This document shows positions 36,751 through 48,167 of a stretch of 64,000 bases of DNA, in pieces. A program made the translations under genes and the position numbers. Each line of letters opens with the position of its first letter. Within the stretch, counting starts at the first letter, position 1. Origin of the DNA: Gerris lacustris (lineage: Eukaryota; Arthropoda; Insecta; Hemiptera; Gerridae); contig OX578284.1 in NCBI GenBank assembly GCA_951217055.1, positions 43,799,467 to 43,863,466 on the forward strand. Direction: 5' to 3'. The notes below the pieces were generated by a model. The model searched no databases and was not told where the DNA came from. It saw only the letters and a list, made by a program, of their open reading frames with translations.

Positions 36751-36755
36751 AGTAG

Positions 36756-36802
36756 TTGAAGTGAGCGTAGCGAGCTTCCTACATTCAACGAAATATGCTC
36801 CG

Positions 36803-36838
<36 letters not shown>

Positions 36839-37489
36839 AGTAACGTTCACGCGTGTGACGATAACTTGAGTAAAAGTTGACCGATTTAGTTGAAATTTGG
36901 TATATATGATCCTCTTACTAATACTCAGGCTAAGTTCGTTGGACAGCGTGATCCGTCCAAGAGTTCGCGCGCAACGCTCGCGTAAACGAGAGGTTCAAAA
37001 ATTAAATTGGAATTTCAGGACAGGAAAAAATTCTATCATCATCTATTCGATGAGACGAACATTTTTTACAAATAACATTTTTTAGTAAAACCAACAGCGA
37101 CACCGCTATGAATTAATAAAGATCGCTAAAACTATTAAAGCGGACCTAAACGTTTAAAATAGAGAAAACAACCTTTTTACCGATATCTTACGTTCTAACG
37201 TAACGATTTTAATAAAACTTCATATACACCATCTAATGCACAATTGAAACAGGCATGCAAAATTTCAATTTGATACATGGAGTAGTTTGTTTGTAGGAAA
37301 GAGATACAAATTATAAATATTGAAATGGAGATGCGTGGTTAGGGGAATAGTAAGAATGCGGGGTGGGGTGGTTCCCTTACTACTAGCCGCTGTACTACTA
37401 CAGACCCATTATCTATCAACTCATCATGATTCACGATAATCTATTTTTTCAATATTCAATACATATTTATTACTATACACTCGCTTCAA
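36756..37489 (+). mobile_element. 734-bp inverted-repeat DNA element, copy 2
   Basis: Same orientation and same length as copy 1, 989 bases to the right, and very similar throughout with scattered single-base differences. It begins TTGAAGTGAGCGTAG and ends TACACTCGCTTCAA; each end has one C-to-T type change relative to copy 1, both in the GCG/CGC words. It shares the flanking TGATAGAGCCACGCGATGCC with copy 1, so the pair may come from a segmental duplication and not two insertions. Confidence 0.85.
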
Positions 37490-37526
37490 TGATAGAGCCA
37501 CGCGATGCCTAGTATATAGTTAGTGG

Positions 37527-37711
37527 CAGGGTAGGACTTGGAAGAAATTTCGGCCCGGGGGTTTCTCCATCAGACCGGCCGGCCGGCCGGTGCTAGGAGT
37601 GGCCGCGGCCCTTAAGCCTTGAGTTGGCCAAAGGACCGGCCCTTTTTAGGCCTTAACCAGACCGACCCACCGGGAAAACTCCTGAATTCCCTTATAGCCA
37701 GTCCGACCCTG
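37527..37711. mobile_element. 185-bp hAT MITE
   Basis: Inverted ends are CAGGGTAGGACTTGG and GCCAGTCCGACCCTG. The flanks are exact 8-bp duplications GTTAGTGG (37519-37526 and 37712-37719). It is markedly GC-rich inside, with CCGGCCGGCCGGCCGG near 37576. No coding capacity. It is a typical short non-autonomous hAT derivative. Confidence 0.93.
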
Positions 37712-37719
37712 GTTAGTGG

Positions 37720-37769
37720 AGCACGTGCCCCCTGTGCACCCCCCCCCCCTTCCCCTGAATACGCCACTG
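37720..37769. mobile_element. hAT-like terminus with poly-C
   Basis: The segment ends ACGCCACTG at 37769. Read on the other strand it is CAGTGGCGTATTCAGGGG followed by a G run of 11, the common start of a class of hAT elements. The opposite end was not found, so it is probably a truncated older element into which the 185-bp MITE inserted. Confidence 0.45.
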
Positions 37770-38330
37770 TATCTAGGTATCTCTTCTATTCAGGAAATAC
37801 TCCGAAAAATCATATTCTAAAGTAAAACTTATAAATTATGCTAATGTTCATAAGTAAATGCAATTATTTTAATGTCTATCCTTTTAATTTTCTGTTCAAG
37901 AAATATCTCTTATTTTACAGTTAGTTAAAAAAACAAGTACCTATAACGAGTAAAACAAATGTAAATAAAGAAATAAATATTTAACTTAAAAATTAAAAAA
38001 AGTTATTTGAATGAAAAGCATTTTACAACTAATCTCATAATAATAATAAAAATAGAAGGAATATAAAGTGAAATAACTGCATAAAATAGTAATTAAAAAC
38101 TTAATTGAGGTATTTAACGCATTCCGAGCAGTTAGATTTTAATAATAATAATTGTAGCTAATGTAATAGCGTTAATAAGAGTGGTGTGAAGATTATAAAT
38201 TATAAACATGTCGTGTTGTGGCTAGAAATTAGATTATTGCATTTAATTTATATTATAGAAAGGGTCATAAATTATTATATAAAAAATACTCCAGGTATTA
38301 ATTTTAATCACGCAAAATAATTAATATTTG

Positions 38331-38778
38331 GGTAAATTCGGATTGTACGTGCCACCACTTTGAGGTTGTGATTAAATCCTGCATATTAAATTAAAAATCT
38401 AAATTTTGTGTACCCTTGAATTTTTAGTAGCCGCTCCGCACCGCTTTGCGGTAAAATCGGATTGTACGTGCCCCCACTTTGAGGTTAGGTGATAAAATCC
38501 CGTATATTATATTAAAAACCTTAATTTTGTGTACCCTTTTCTGTACTCCAACATATTTTTAGACAAAGGGATATAAACTCTCCTATGAACAAATCATACA
38601 TATATAATTTCTCTAAAATCAAGTAGGAAAAAGTACGAAAAATTTCTGGGGCACGTACAATCCGATTTAGCCCCGCTTTGCTCCGCTCATTTCCTGAAGT
38701 AAAACAACCCTCCTGTATATAAACCAGGTAGAGGTCCAACTAGAATTAATATCGATTGCACGTACAATCCGAATAAGC
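38331..38778. mobile_element. MITE-like element with four copies of its terminal motif
   Basis: CGGATTGTACGTGCC occurs in direct orientation at 38339 and 38458. Its complement GCACGTACAATCCGA occurs at about 38653 and 38759. The outermost two make terminal inverted repeats of about 20 bases. The two direct copies head a 119-bp tandem duplication (CCACTTTGAGGTT, then AATTTTGTGTACCC). No target-site duplication was assigned. Confidence 0.65.
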
Positions 38779-39285
38779 CAATTGCTCAATCTAAAAGAAA
38801 TAGTAATACATATTACTGTTTTAAAAAATAATAAATGTTATAATCAAATTCACGATGAGTTTTATAAAAGTTAGAATAATTGTAGATGAGACACGGTTAT
38901 TTAGTATAATGGAGGTGTTAAGGCACGTAAAGCCGCAGTATGGAATAATTGACTCTCACCATTGTTTTCGTTCAAAGCTTTATTGTTTCTTACGATAAAT
39001 TTTCAATTAAAGAAGTGTTTTTCTTATTAATTTTTGCTTCTGATCTTACAGTTTAAATCTGCTAAAAAAATTACGTGATTTTAAAATATTCTTTGTGCGA
39101 TTATAATTAATATTTAGAGAAAGAAAGGCTTCGCTTTCGCTTGTTGTAGGTCGAACTTAGCGTGTATTCTTAACACATTTTACACTTTTGTTTCGTCAAG
39201 TAAGGACTATTCTGTTTAGTTTTAAATTTTTTTCGCCAAAGTTTTAATCTTTTATTCAAACAAATAAACAAAAAAGCGATTCAAC
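38779..39285 (+). other. upstream region of the BCL7 gene
   Basis: AT-rich, with no TATA box or initiator convincing enough to call. A pyrimidine/GC-richer patch at 39125-39165 could mark the transcription start but this is only a guess. Confidence 0.3.
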
Positions 39286-39681
39286 ATGATGTCGAGAGCT
39301 GTTAGAGCAGAGACCAGAAGCCGAGCTAAAGATGACATCAAGAGAGTAATGCAATCTGTCGATAAAGTACGAAGATGGGAGAAGAAATGGGTGACTATTG
39401 GTGAAACTACGATGAAAATCTACAAATGGGTGCCGATTTTAACGAACGATCCTAAGAAAAAGGTGAAGGAACACGTAACTACCAGAGAAAGCGTCGGTCT
39501 GGGTAAGAGGACATTGGATTCCTCCAACTCGAATTTTTCTATAACCGAAGATTCAAACACAAGTTTTTCAATGGTAAGCGATTCACAAGGTCCTATGGAT
39601 TTCTCAGCTCAGCTGGGATTCTCTGAGGACTCTAATTCCCAAAGTAGTGAACCGGTTAGTAAACGAATAAAACCTGAATAG
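39286..39681 (+). CDS. BCL7-family SWI/SNF (BAF) complex subunit
   Basis: A complete 131-residue protein. The N-terminal 50 residues are the conserved BCL7 domain: [19 protein letters not shown], then [18 protein letters not shown] and YKWVP. The rest is Ser/Asn/Asp-rich with SNSNFS and [11 protein letters not shown] blocks and ends in a basic KRIKPE tail, again BCL7-like. It is shorter than vertebrate BCL7 proteins (about 200 or more residues), as is usual for insects. Family members are accessory subunits of nuclear SWI/SNF chromatin remodellers and have no enzymatic motif. ATG at 39286 is followed at once by a second ATG; either start gives the full domain. The whole frame is one exon. A processed copy is possible but the frame is intact and I see no poly-A tail next to the stop. 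Confidence 0.9.
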   Translation: MMSRAVRAETRSRAKDDIKRVMQSVDKVRRWEKKWVTIGETTMKIYKWVPILTNDPKKKVKEHVTTRESVGLGKRTLDSSNSNFSITEDSNTSFSMVSDSQGPMDFSAQLGFSEDSNSQSSEPVSKRIKPE

Positions 39682-40673
39682 AACTCAAACGTTGTACATT
39701 TTTATTTATATTAGATTTTTCCACTGTACAAATTTTAATTTTAAGTCGATTTATTCTTATTTAAGAGAAATATCTTACTTGTTGACCATTTTTTCTATAA
39801 TTTTAAATGAAAGCCTCTTTTCTTTAACAGATTCAATATGGTCCAATTCATAAGTACAATTAATTTATACTATCCAGGTGAGATATACTGTTGGGACCAG
39901 GAGGCATCATCTCTCCATTTGGGAGTTAAAATAATAATTAGTAGAGATGTAGGAGTTATAATTTTTAATCAATTTAACTCTTAAATCTTATCAGTTTACA
40001 TGACAAGAGATTAATACCATTTATCGCCACTCTAGTTCTAATGCAGCGTAGCCCAAAACCAACCAATTTTTATCAACGAACGACACCTTTAAATATTAGG
40101 TTGGGTTACAATGTTTTTTTTTGTTTTTTTTTAATGAGGCCCGTAGTTCAAGTCCCGGCGCTGGAGTCTATTTTTCTTTGTCTGTCTCCCTTTGTTAATA
40201 ATAATATTAATTTTATTTAAGTTAAAATTTAAACTTTCCGTAGTATGAATACTACCTAAAACTTAAAAGTGAAATGTATTTTTTATGATAACGGAAACAC
40301 TGAACATATTTATCTGAGGCTTGAGAGGTGTTCTCATGCTTTATTAACACAAAAATAGCTCATAGACTAAACATCGACAATTTTTTGGTTTCAAGGTATT
40401 AGAACTACAGTTATTTATGTACAGGAGAGATGATATTCCTTTGTCTTAATAGTTAATTAGTTAATATTATTTAGGTGTCAGTATAGTGAGAATCAGTCAA
40501 AATAAAATATTCTGGAATCTGTGGTTGGATTCCCATAAGAAGGGTGTATTTTTATGTCTTAGCATCCTCTTTAATAGTAATTGAATTTTCTGAATTCCCT
40601 AGGCATATAATGTCAATAATTTCAAATAAGAAGTTTAACTTCAATGTCTTATAATATTAGACTTTGTAGGTTA
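39682..40673 (+). other. probable 3' UTR and flank of the BCL7 gene
   Basis: No clear AATAAA close to the stop; AAAATAAAATATTC near 40500 is one candidate. GTAGTTCAAGTCCCGGC at about 40142-40158 is a tRNA-like B-box word and may be a SINE remnant. Otherwise nothing was recognised. Confidence 0.35.
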
Positions 40674-40681
40674 TTCTATAG

Positions 40682-41551
40682 CAGTGTTTCTCAACCTTTT
40701 ATACCCGCGACCCAATAAATATGTTTGAAATCATTCCGCGGCCCAATGCTTACCCAAGTGTGTTTTATGGGTTTAGTATAACCTTACGTTTTCTGTAAAA
40801 ATAAGTTTTCTGAGTCACATTTACCTAGGTTCCATAATAAATGAAATTACAGCGAAGTGCAATAAGCAATATAAATATGAGACCTAATCAAAAGTACTCA
40901 TTGCTAAAAACAAAATACGATTATGATATTTAACATTTACACAATCTAAGTTAATGTAAAAATTAAACACTCAGGCAAAACACAAGGCAAATAAAAAATA
41001 CACACCAAAACACTTAAAAGAAAGGTTCAAACAGTTACCAACCAAATCTATGAGTATTAAATCTATGAATTTCTGGATATGGAGTTAAATAAACACACAC
41101 ACACGCATAAATTAGAGGGACCCCCTCCAATTCATAGACATAAACTATGGCCCACCAATATCATTTTACCAGCCTTTTTTCTAATTTCTCTCACTATCTC
41201 CCCACAGAAATACAACTTCTTGGCAAGTCGTTTTCAGTGTTAATATAGACAGACACCGCAGTCGCAGTATCACTGTACTCGATGAATTCTAAAAAACCGA
41301 AAGAACTCGAATTCGAAACTGAGACTGTCTACCTCTAGACTGCCGCGCTATTTCATCTTCTGCTTAAATTCTTGCTAATTTTTACTCTTTCGATTGTCAT
41401 ACTGCAGACTAATGAAAAATAGTGAATGTTTAAGATTGTATCTAATATTTATTTTTTACCTGTTTATCCATGCATTTTATTTATTTTTATTTTACCAATT
41501 CCTTCGCGACCCAAAAAAAATTTACCGCAACTCTAAGGTTGAGAATCGCTG
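40682..41551. mobile_element. non-autonomous hAT transposon, 870 bp
   Basis: The left end is CAGTGTTTCTCAACCTT and the right end AAGGTTGAGAATCGCTG, inverted with three mismatches in 17. The flanks are exact 8-bp duplications TTCTATAG (40674-40681 and 41552-41559). The CAGTG.TTCTCAACCTTT terminus is a widespread hAT type. The interior lacks a transposase; a 63-codon open frame at its right end is not recognisable. Confidence 0.93.
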
Positions 41552-41711
41552 TTCTATAGCTTATCTTTCCAAGGCCAGAGCTTAATAACTCTATATCTTC
41601 TAAATAAATCTAATAGTAAGTAGATAAATCAAAATCTGCTACTGCATCAGAGTTTTTGTGCATCTTGATGTTCGGAATCCACTACTGGGACCATTCTCTA
41701 GGTTTAATTTT

Positions 41712-41844
41712 ATTACAATTAGTATTTACTCTGACATAAGAGCTCAAAATTTTGACATTTACATGGTCATATGTCAAAATCTCAAGCTCTCATTGGCTCT
41801 ACCTTCAATTTTCCTAATCTGTCAGAGTAAATACTAATTGTAAT
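41712..41844. mobile_element. 133-bp MITE with 24-bp inverted repeats
   Basis: The first 24 bases (ATTACAATTAG...CTCTGAC) and the last 24 (GTCAGAG...CTAATTGTAAT) are perfect inverted complements. Inside, GAGCTCAAAATTTTGACAT and ATGTCAAAATCTCAAGCTC extend the hairpin. The target-site duplication cannot be assigned because the ends are palindromic into TAAT-type sequence. Superfamily unknown. Confidence 0.85.
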
Positions 41845-43341
41845 AGTAGTATAGTTGCTCATGATGAGAGTCACTTGAGACTCAGTTATGGTTGAACTGG
41901 AGGAGATGATACAGTCGAGCATCCCTTGGCATAATTTTGCTTGATTTATACTAGATTATATCTCTTTGTCAAAGCAGGACATTGCTGTGAGGTATCGCTT
42001 ACTTTTCTAATTCCCTCCCCAAACTGGCTCTTATTCTCCAGATTTACCTGTGTTGCAATTCACAAAATCTCTGATGCAGTGTCTCTTCTATGAAGATTTC
42101 GATTTATTTGTAGGTCATTAGCCTAATTCGATCTTTATTTATTTTGACTGATCCTGGCTGTCCTTACAATTTATTTAAATTATAGTTGATAACTGTAATT
42201 TAACATAAATGTAATAAATAATTTAAACTGTAATAAATCATTTAAAAATCTTAAGTTAGTAAAGATTATTATTAAAGACCAACAACCTTACTGTAACGAA
42301 CAATCATAATTTGTTTTGGGAAGATTCTTCTTTTTTTGTTTTCTTAGCATGTATATTTCATATAATTTAAATGTTTTTTTATTGATTTTAATGGTTGGAT
42401 TACATTAGTCATTGTAAATTCTCTCTGATTTAAACCCTGTAATGTTAATAAATAGCGTGTTGAACGTAAACTTTTATTTCTTAGTAGCCAGGAGGTAAAA
42501 AACAGATCCTAATATAATTGATTCTTGTGTAGTTATGGGAAGTAATACACAATTTTAGCAAGATTTATACTCCAATTATTTCATAAGTATGTTTTATTTT
42601 ATTTAGATACTTTTCATTAAACAAATTGTTTGACTAAATTATTACAGATGATCCTTTGATTAATAATTTGTTGGGCAAAGAGTAATTTCTTTTACAATTG
42701 TTAAGTTTAATTTAAGTATCAGAATTTTTGAAGTGAAACTTCTTTGGCGGCGGTAGAGTGAATTTTTTTATATAGTGAAATCGTGTAACGAAGTTTGCGA
42801 TTCGAGACTCGTCCAAGTGTAACATTTTTACAGATTAATTGTATTATATCTATTTAAAGACCAGCAAATCAAAACAAACATTTATTTTTATTGGAATTAT
42901 ATGTGGTTGCCTTAGCGTAGCAATATTTTTTTTTTTTTTCAATTAAATTTCCCCATAACCATTTCTTAATCCTGAAATAATAAATTCGTCAAAATTTGAA
43001 AGAGAGCAATGCATTCTAGAACTTAAGTTTCACTTCTAATGCGTGAAAGCCTCACACATATTTTTCTTTTTTTTTGATTGTTTTTAACTTTGAGTTTTAT
43101 GCATCATATTGTAAGATATTATTTTAGTTATTAAACTAAACAATTGAAATGAAGTGTTAAACCCACAATTCTTGGTAACTACTGAGCTTTTTGGTTGTTA
43201 AATCAAGATTTGGCAGAACTCATCCGAGGTGAATAATACTCTGAATAAAAGTAATAACAGTGCATATATTCACTATAATTGTTTGACTCAAGAGAGTAAA
43301 ATTGATTAGTGTCAACTGGGTATTTTATTTTATCTACTCAC
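41845..43341. other. no gene seen
   Basis: AT-rich with T runs (42925-42945 and 43055-43075). Nothing was recognised. Confidence 0.4.
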
Positions 43342-43536
43342 GGCAGCAAAATTAAGCATTGTTGTACTGTTTTCAATCTGCAAAATGTCTTAATTACCTG
43401 CTTCGGTTACACCTTAGCAGGTAATTAACATTTTTCTGACTCGGCTTCGCCGAAAGTAAATTTGTTTAGCCTCTCCTCGCCTTCCGCTCGAAACTAAAAC
43501 TTAAAAAACTTGTCAGGAAAATTCCATTTTGCTGCC
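43342..43536. mobile_element. 195-bp MITE-like element
   Basis: The ends GGCAGCAAAAT (43342-43352) and ATTTTGCTGCC (43526-43536) are perfect 11-base inverted repeats. The interior has two further hairpins, AATTACCTGC / GCAGGTAATT and CGGCTTCGCCG. It stands out from AT-rich flanks. No target-site duplication was seen. Confidence 0.6.
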
Positions 43537-44760
43537 TAGTAACATAAATAACTATTGTAATTATTACTTAAATTGAGAATCAATTTACTTCACAATAATC
43601 CAATTGTCAGCTAAATCATAATAGCTTGTCACAAAAATACGAAACACTTAAATATATTAACCAAACTGATCCTTTTACTAGTTGTGTTGTATTCTCTACT
43701 TCGTGGCAGGATATATGTGAGATATTTACCATATATGTACCATTTTTGGTATAATACTCATCCCAGAGTATCAATTTTACTATTGATCACACTTATTTAT
43801 CAAGTAATTATATATTAAAATGTGTATACCATTTTGTAATGATTACTATCATTGCTTATGCATATCTTTTTTTTATATTCTTTTATCTGTAGGAAACATT
43901 TAATAAATGTGTTAGATGGTAAACCCATTTGTTCTGGATGTCTGTTTTTCAAAATTATATTTTCACATCTGATCATAAAAACCCAAAGCTATAAATTAAG
44001 TATGGCAGATACTGAAATGTTATTCTGAAAGCCTATTTTAACTAATAACATAAAAGTAAGTCATTTTTCCAATTATTATTGGAAAAATCATTACTAAATG
44101 TCTATTTTATGTGATTTATAATATAAGCAATTACTTCGAATACAAGCCGCCCTTGAATTTAAGCCCCACTTATGTTTTAACATTTTAAAAATTAAAAAAA
44201 ATATATAATCTTGAAATTTAAGCTTCACCCTAATTTTGTGCATTCAAAATTTAAATGAAAAGTGCGGCTTTAATTCAAAGTTTATTGGGATGCTACTAAT
44301 TGTGGCACAATTTTAAATGTATATCTATTTTTAAAATCATAGATACTACTCTAATAAATGTAGCTAAATTAATAATTAAAATTAGCCCTCTTGCTTCAAA
44401 ATGTAATAGTTTATGTAAAAAAATCCAATGATGTAGTATTATGCATATCTAATTTTGTCAATGTCTTTTATTGTTAGTTTTATTATAATTACTTAAGTTC
44501 ATTTTATGATTATTTAAGAGGCATTTTACAACACATCTTTTTGCACAAAACAAAAACATCTTATCTGTTTGGAAAACTATTGAAAAAAGGTATTGAATAT
44601 ATCTTGATGCATTTGGTTTAGTCAAAGAACAAGTTGTCGTATTAATATTTGAGCAACATACAGAAATAAATAAACAAACTTTTATTTTAGTGTATAGATT
44701 TCTTCTTTTGGGGGACATGATGTTCTAAAACTTCTTGTTTCTTCCTTTATGTCACTTCCC
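43537..44760. other. no gene seen
   Basis: AT-rich. An open frame at 44458-44718 (minus) has no recognised domain. Confidence 0.35.
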
Positions 44761-44780
44761 GTACTGGAGACATCTTCAGT
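44761..44780 (-). other. weak CTGAAGATG motif
   Basis: On the minus strand it reads ACTGAAGATGTCTCCAGTAC, followed by GGGAAG and no CGAAAC. It matches only the first half of the motif seen at 28.98 and 29.62 kb. Confidence 0.3.
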
Positions 44781-44929
44781 GGAGAACATATTGTTCAATA
44801 GAAGAAATAATATGAAGTGGAAATTAAATTGGAAACTAAGTCCATTCTTACTTGTTTGATGTTGAAGGTCTTTAGCTTTCTTTTGCTCTTGTCTTTCGTT
44901 TTGGAGAATAGGTCCAAGATCACTCATGA

Positions 44930-45310
44930 TTCTATTCCTCCTCCAAGTCTGCTTGGACCTTTCTCTGTTTCTCCTCCTCTGGGGGTTCATCTCAAAGTGT
45001 GTCCCTATTCAAATTCTCTTCTTTTTCATAATTTCCCTGTCTATGGGTTCTTGGTCAGTTCTTTCCCACAGATCTTTATTTATTGCCCCTAATCACATGG
45101 AGCGAAATGCTGGGCAGACAATTTCTGATTTGTGGTCAGTCAACTAATCATATTTGCCTCCACCTCCAAGTCTGCTTGGGTCTTTTCCTGTTTTTTCCTC
45201 TCCTGGATATTCATCTTTAAGAGTGTCCAATTCGAATGTATTTCCTTTTCGTAATTACTCTTTATATGGGTTCTTGGTCAGTTCTTTCCCTCAACTCTTC
45301 ATTTAAGGGC
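44930..45310 (-). pseudogene. RTE-like LINE 3' ORF2 remnant, tandemly duplicated
   Basis: On the minus strand, broken frames give DLWERTDQEPIDREIM, then KRIWIGTHFE (ancestrally WIGHTLR), then NPQRRR, RSKQTWRR and a stop. These are typical of the end of RTE-type reverse-transcriptase ORFs. The stretch is present twice about 225 bases apart: CTCCAAGTCTGCTTGG near 44940 and 45163, and GGGTTCTTGGTCAGTTCTTT near 45047 and 45269. Frameshifts and stops make it non-functional. Confidence 0.65.
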
Positions 45311-46550
45311 TCCAGCACTTCAAATAGAATGCCAAGACAAACACTTACCGTTAAGTAATCACCTCTGGGAATCCTAATATTCCAAATTTAACTTTATCTA
45401 TGAAAATCATTTACTATACCAAGGAGGTAAGCTTGAGGTTATAGCTGTACCATCCCCCCCCCCCCCCCCCTGCAATTATTTTGTTGATACACAGGACGTG
45501 TCTAATTGTAGATTACAATAATCTTTGTTGTATTATACACCATTTTATGTTATATACTAGTGAGTAAACTATTTAACTTTTTTTATTTAAAACAACTTGA
45601 TGCATAGAAATTTCTATAATTTTTCTATTTTAAAAACTAGGTTTTTAAGTTAAATGAGGCTATTTTACACATAACATGCAGAAAGAAATAATAATAAAAC
45701 TTAAATGGGAGGTAAAATCATATTGTGTACATCAAAGAAAGTTTTCATGACCTTTCCAATTCAACATCTTGAGCACTGTCTTATTTTTGACTGTGTAATT
45801 ATTGACTGTAAAGATGAGCTGTAGACTGCCTCTTTAAGAAAGAAATTTATAAATATTTTTTAAATTTACTCATGTAATGTAATATAACTTAATGTTAAAG
45901 TTCGGCTGATTTACTTATAAATAACTATTACTTAGGGTTCAATTATTGATCATTCCAATTCTATATGGCCTAATATTTTTTATCAAAGCCATACTGTTGC
46001 CTTTGTGGTTAGTTAAAAAAAGGATATTTAAAATCCTTAATACATTTTTTAAACAACTATTTTATTGTCCTTTCTACATATTTAAAAATAAAATATTATA
46101 TTAGAATAAAATATATTTATATTTATTGTGAAACCTTTTTCTGTCGTCTGAGTTAAAAGTATAGAAATAAACATTTTTTCTCCCGTTTTAGAGCAACTAG
46201 TGTACCTTATAAAAGGAGATTTTATCTGTGGTTGTTTTAGTCCTAAAGTTATGATAAAGAATTTTCTTGAGAAGTTGGATTTAAAATTATTAAAAAAAAC
46301 TATTCCTCTTAATAAATTTGAAACACAAATTTCAAAAATTTAAAACTAAGATGAACCATTTTCACAATTAATTCATAATTATTTAAAAAGTTATTGTTTT
46401 TCTACCATTTACATTCTTTAAGTTACTATAAAAAACAAATCCCTGCACTTCTTATTATAGCCTATGAATTTTGATTTTATTATCTATTTTTTTTCATGAG
46501 TATTTCTTTTTATAATTACTCACAAAGTAATATATTTTATTAAGAAACTT
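45311..46550. other. no gene seen; 17-base poly-C tract
   Basis: An uninterrupted C run lies at 45454-45470 in otherwise AT-rich sequence. Nothing else was recognised. Confidence 0.4.
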
Positions 46551-46554
46551 TTGG

Positions 46555-46760
46555 TGAAGACAAGTATACACCAAAATAATCAGCTTGGGTTTCAGGTTGA
46601 AATACCTTCATGACGCGGATTTCACCGGAAACCCAAGCTGTTTATGACAAATCTACCCGCGGAAGCCTACGCATCATGTACACCAAAAGTTGGTTATAGT
46701 GCAAAGCCAAAATTTCAATAGAAAACATAAGTGGACATCTTCAGAGCTGGTGAAACAAGT
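46555..46760. repeat. repeat fragment with internal inverted segment
   Basis: CAGCTTGGGTTTC (46581) and GAAACCCAAGCTG (about 46628-46640) are perfect inverted complements. GATTTCACCGG, CTACCCGCGGAAGCC and CATCATGTACACC are unusual GC-rich words here. The right part carries a minus-strand CTGAAGATGTCCACTTATG (near 46727-46745), like the motif at 28.98 kb but without a clear CGAAAC. Probably a retroelement terminus. Confidence 0.4.
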
Positions 46761-47943
46761 TTAAGTGTAAAAGAGAAAGAGTCCGTGTAGATTTTTGTAT
46801 CTTCTTAGACAGATTGAAAAACGAATTCTTCGCCAATTCTGTCTCACTTGCTGAAGGTTCGGTGAGAAATAAAATTCCCAGGTTTTAAGAAGATTATTTT
46901 ATATTAAATCAGAGATTTTGCTCAAGACGCTAGGTGTCATCAGAGATAAAAAAAAATCCAATTCTTCTGATTCTTCATATTTCACATTTTTACGTGACTC
47001 CCTGGCACTAAAAGATGACCACTTGTGAATAAAAAAGCTTTTGGTGGGGATACAATCTTTCTTTATTTCTAATCAAGTGACTTCACTATCATCTAATTAA
47101 TTAATAATATTTGGCTTTTTAAACATTTCCCCTATAAAGTAATTATTACATAATACAATATAATGTTATTTTTTAATCTTACAACTCAGAAGGAGAAAAA
47201 TGTAATTTTTGTAAAGATATGTTTATCTTCATTTAGAACATTTTGGTAAATTTATATCTATCAAATACTAAATATCACAAATTACTTTAAATAAATATAT
47301 ATATTAATATAATAATAAGATTGACCAGAATTTTTGTATTTTGTAGAATTCAATTTGAAGTAATATATTATTGTAAAAAATTAAATATCTCTACCTAGAA
47401 AAAAGTCTTCTTCTTTTAATATCATTTAAAAATATTGTAAATATTTAGTTTATAATAATTATTGTACTTTCATATGAGTCTAATGAACTATTTATGCATT
47501 CAAAATTATATGTTTATCACTTATCCATTCAATACTTAATTAATTACTGTTAAATATGCATGTGTAGAAAGAAAGTTTCGGAAGTTCATTAGACTTTAGA
47601 TTATTAAATACATTTGAAAAGAAAAGACCTTATTATTAAGTTTAATGTAAAATTATATCTGTAAATTTGTGTTTAAATTTATGGATAAGACAAAGAGTGA
47701 ATATAAATAAAACAAATATATTGAATTTTTACTTAGTCTATTTGTTTTCTTCAATAATTTTATTTCAGTTTTCCTTAGACTTATTGCGGTAGGCTAATGA
47801 AGCTCTTAATTTTAAGTTAGAATTTTGGGATGGAAAAGACAAAAACCCTGTTTGTTTCCGCATTCTGAGTTAAGCCTGAGTGTTCTTTAAGGTCTTCAAA
47901 CCACAACTGACCCAACGGTTTAAAATTATTTTCAAGGCACTTC
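46761..47943. other. no gene seen
   Basis: Very AT-rich. CAGAGATAAAAAAAAATCC near 46940 and the rest show no recognisable element. Confidence 0.4.
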
Positions 47944-48160
47944 AAAGTCAGACTATGTTATCTATATTTTTGTGATTTTGAGTTATATACACTTTTAGAA
48001 TGCGTGGGCTTGTGTTTTGTTTCAATACATAAGTTGACTGGGGCATATATCTCTATGATAGATGTAGATTGTATGCCCCAGTCAGCTTATTTATTGAAAC
48101 TTAAGCATTCTAAAGGTGTATATATCTCAAAATTACAAAACAAGTAGATAACTTTGACTG
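47944..48160. mobile_element. 217-bp foldback (palindromic) element
   Basis: The arms pair from CAAAGTCA / TGACTTTG-type outer ends through TTTTAGAATGC / GCATTCTAAA and TTGACTGGGGCATA / ATGCCCCAGTCAGC. There is a short loop near 48055-48070. Pairing is imperfect but continuous. It ends about 8 bases before the Harbinger-like element starts. Confidence 0.8.
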
Positions 48161-48167
48161 ACTCTAA

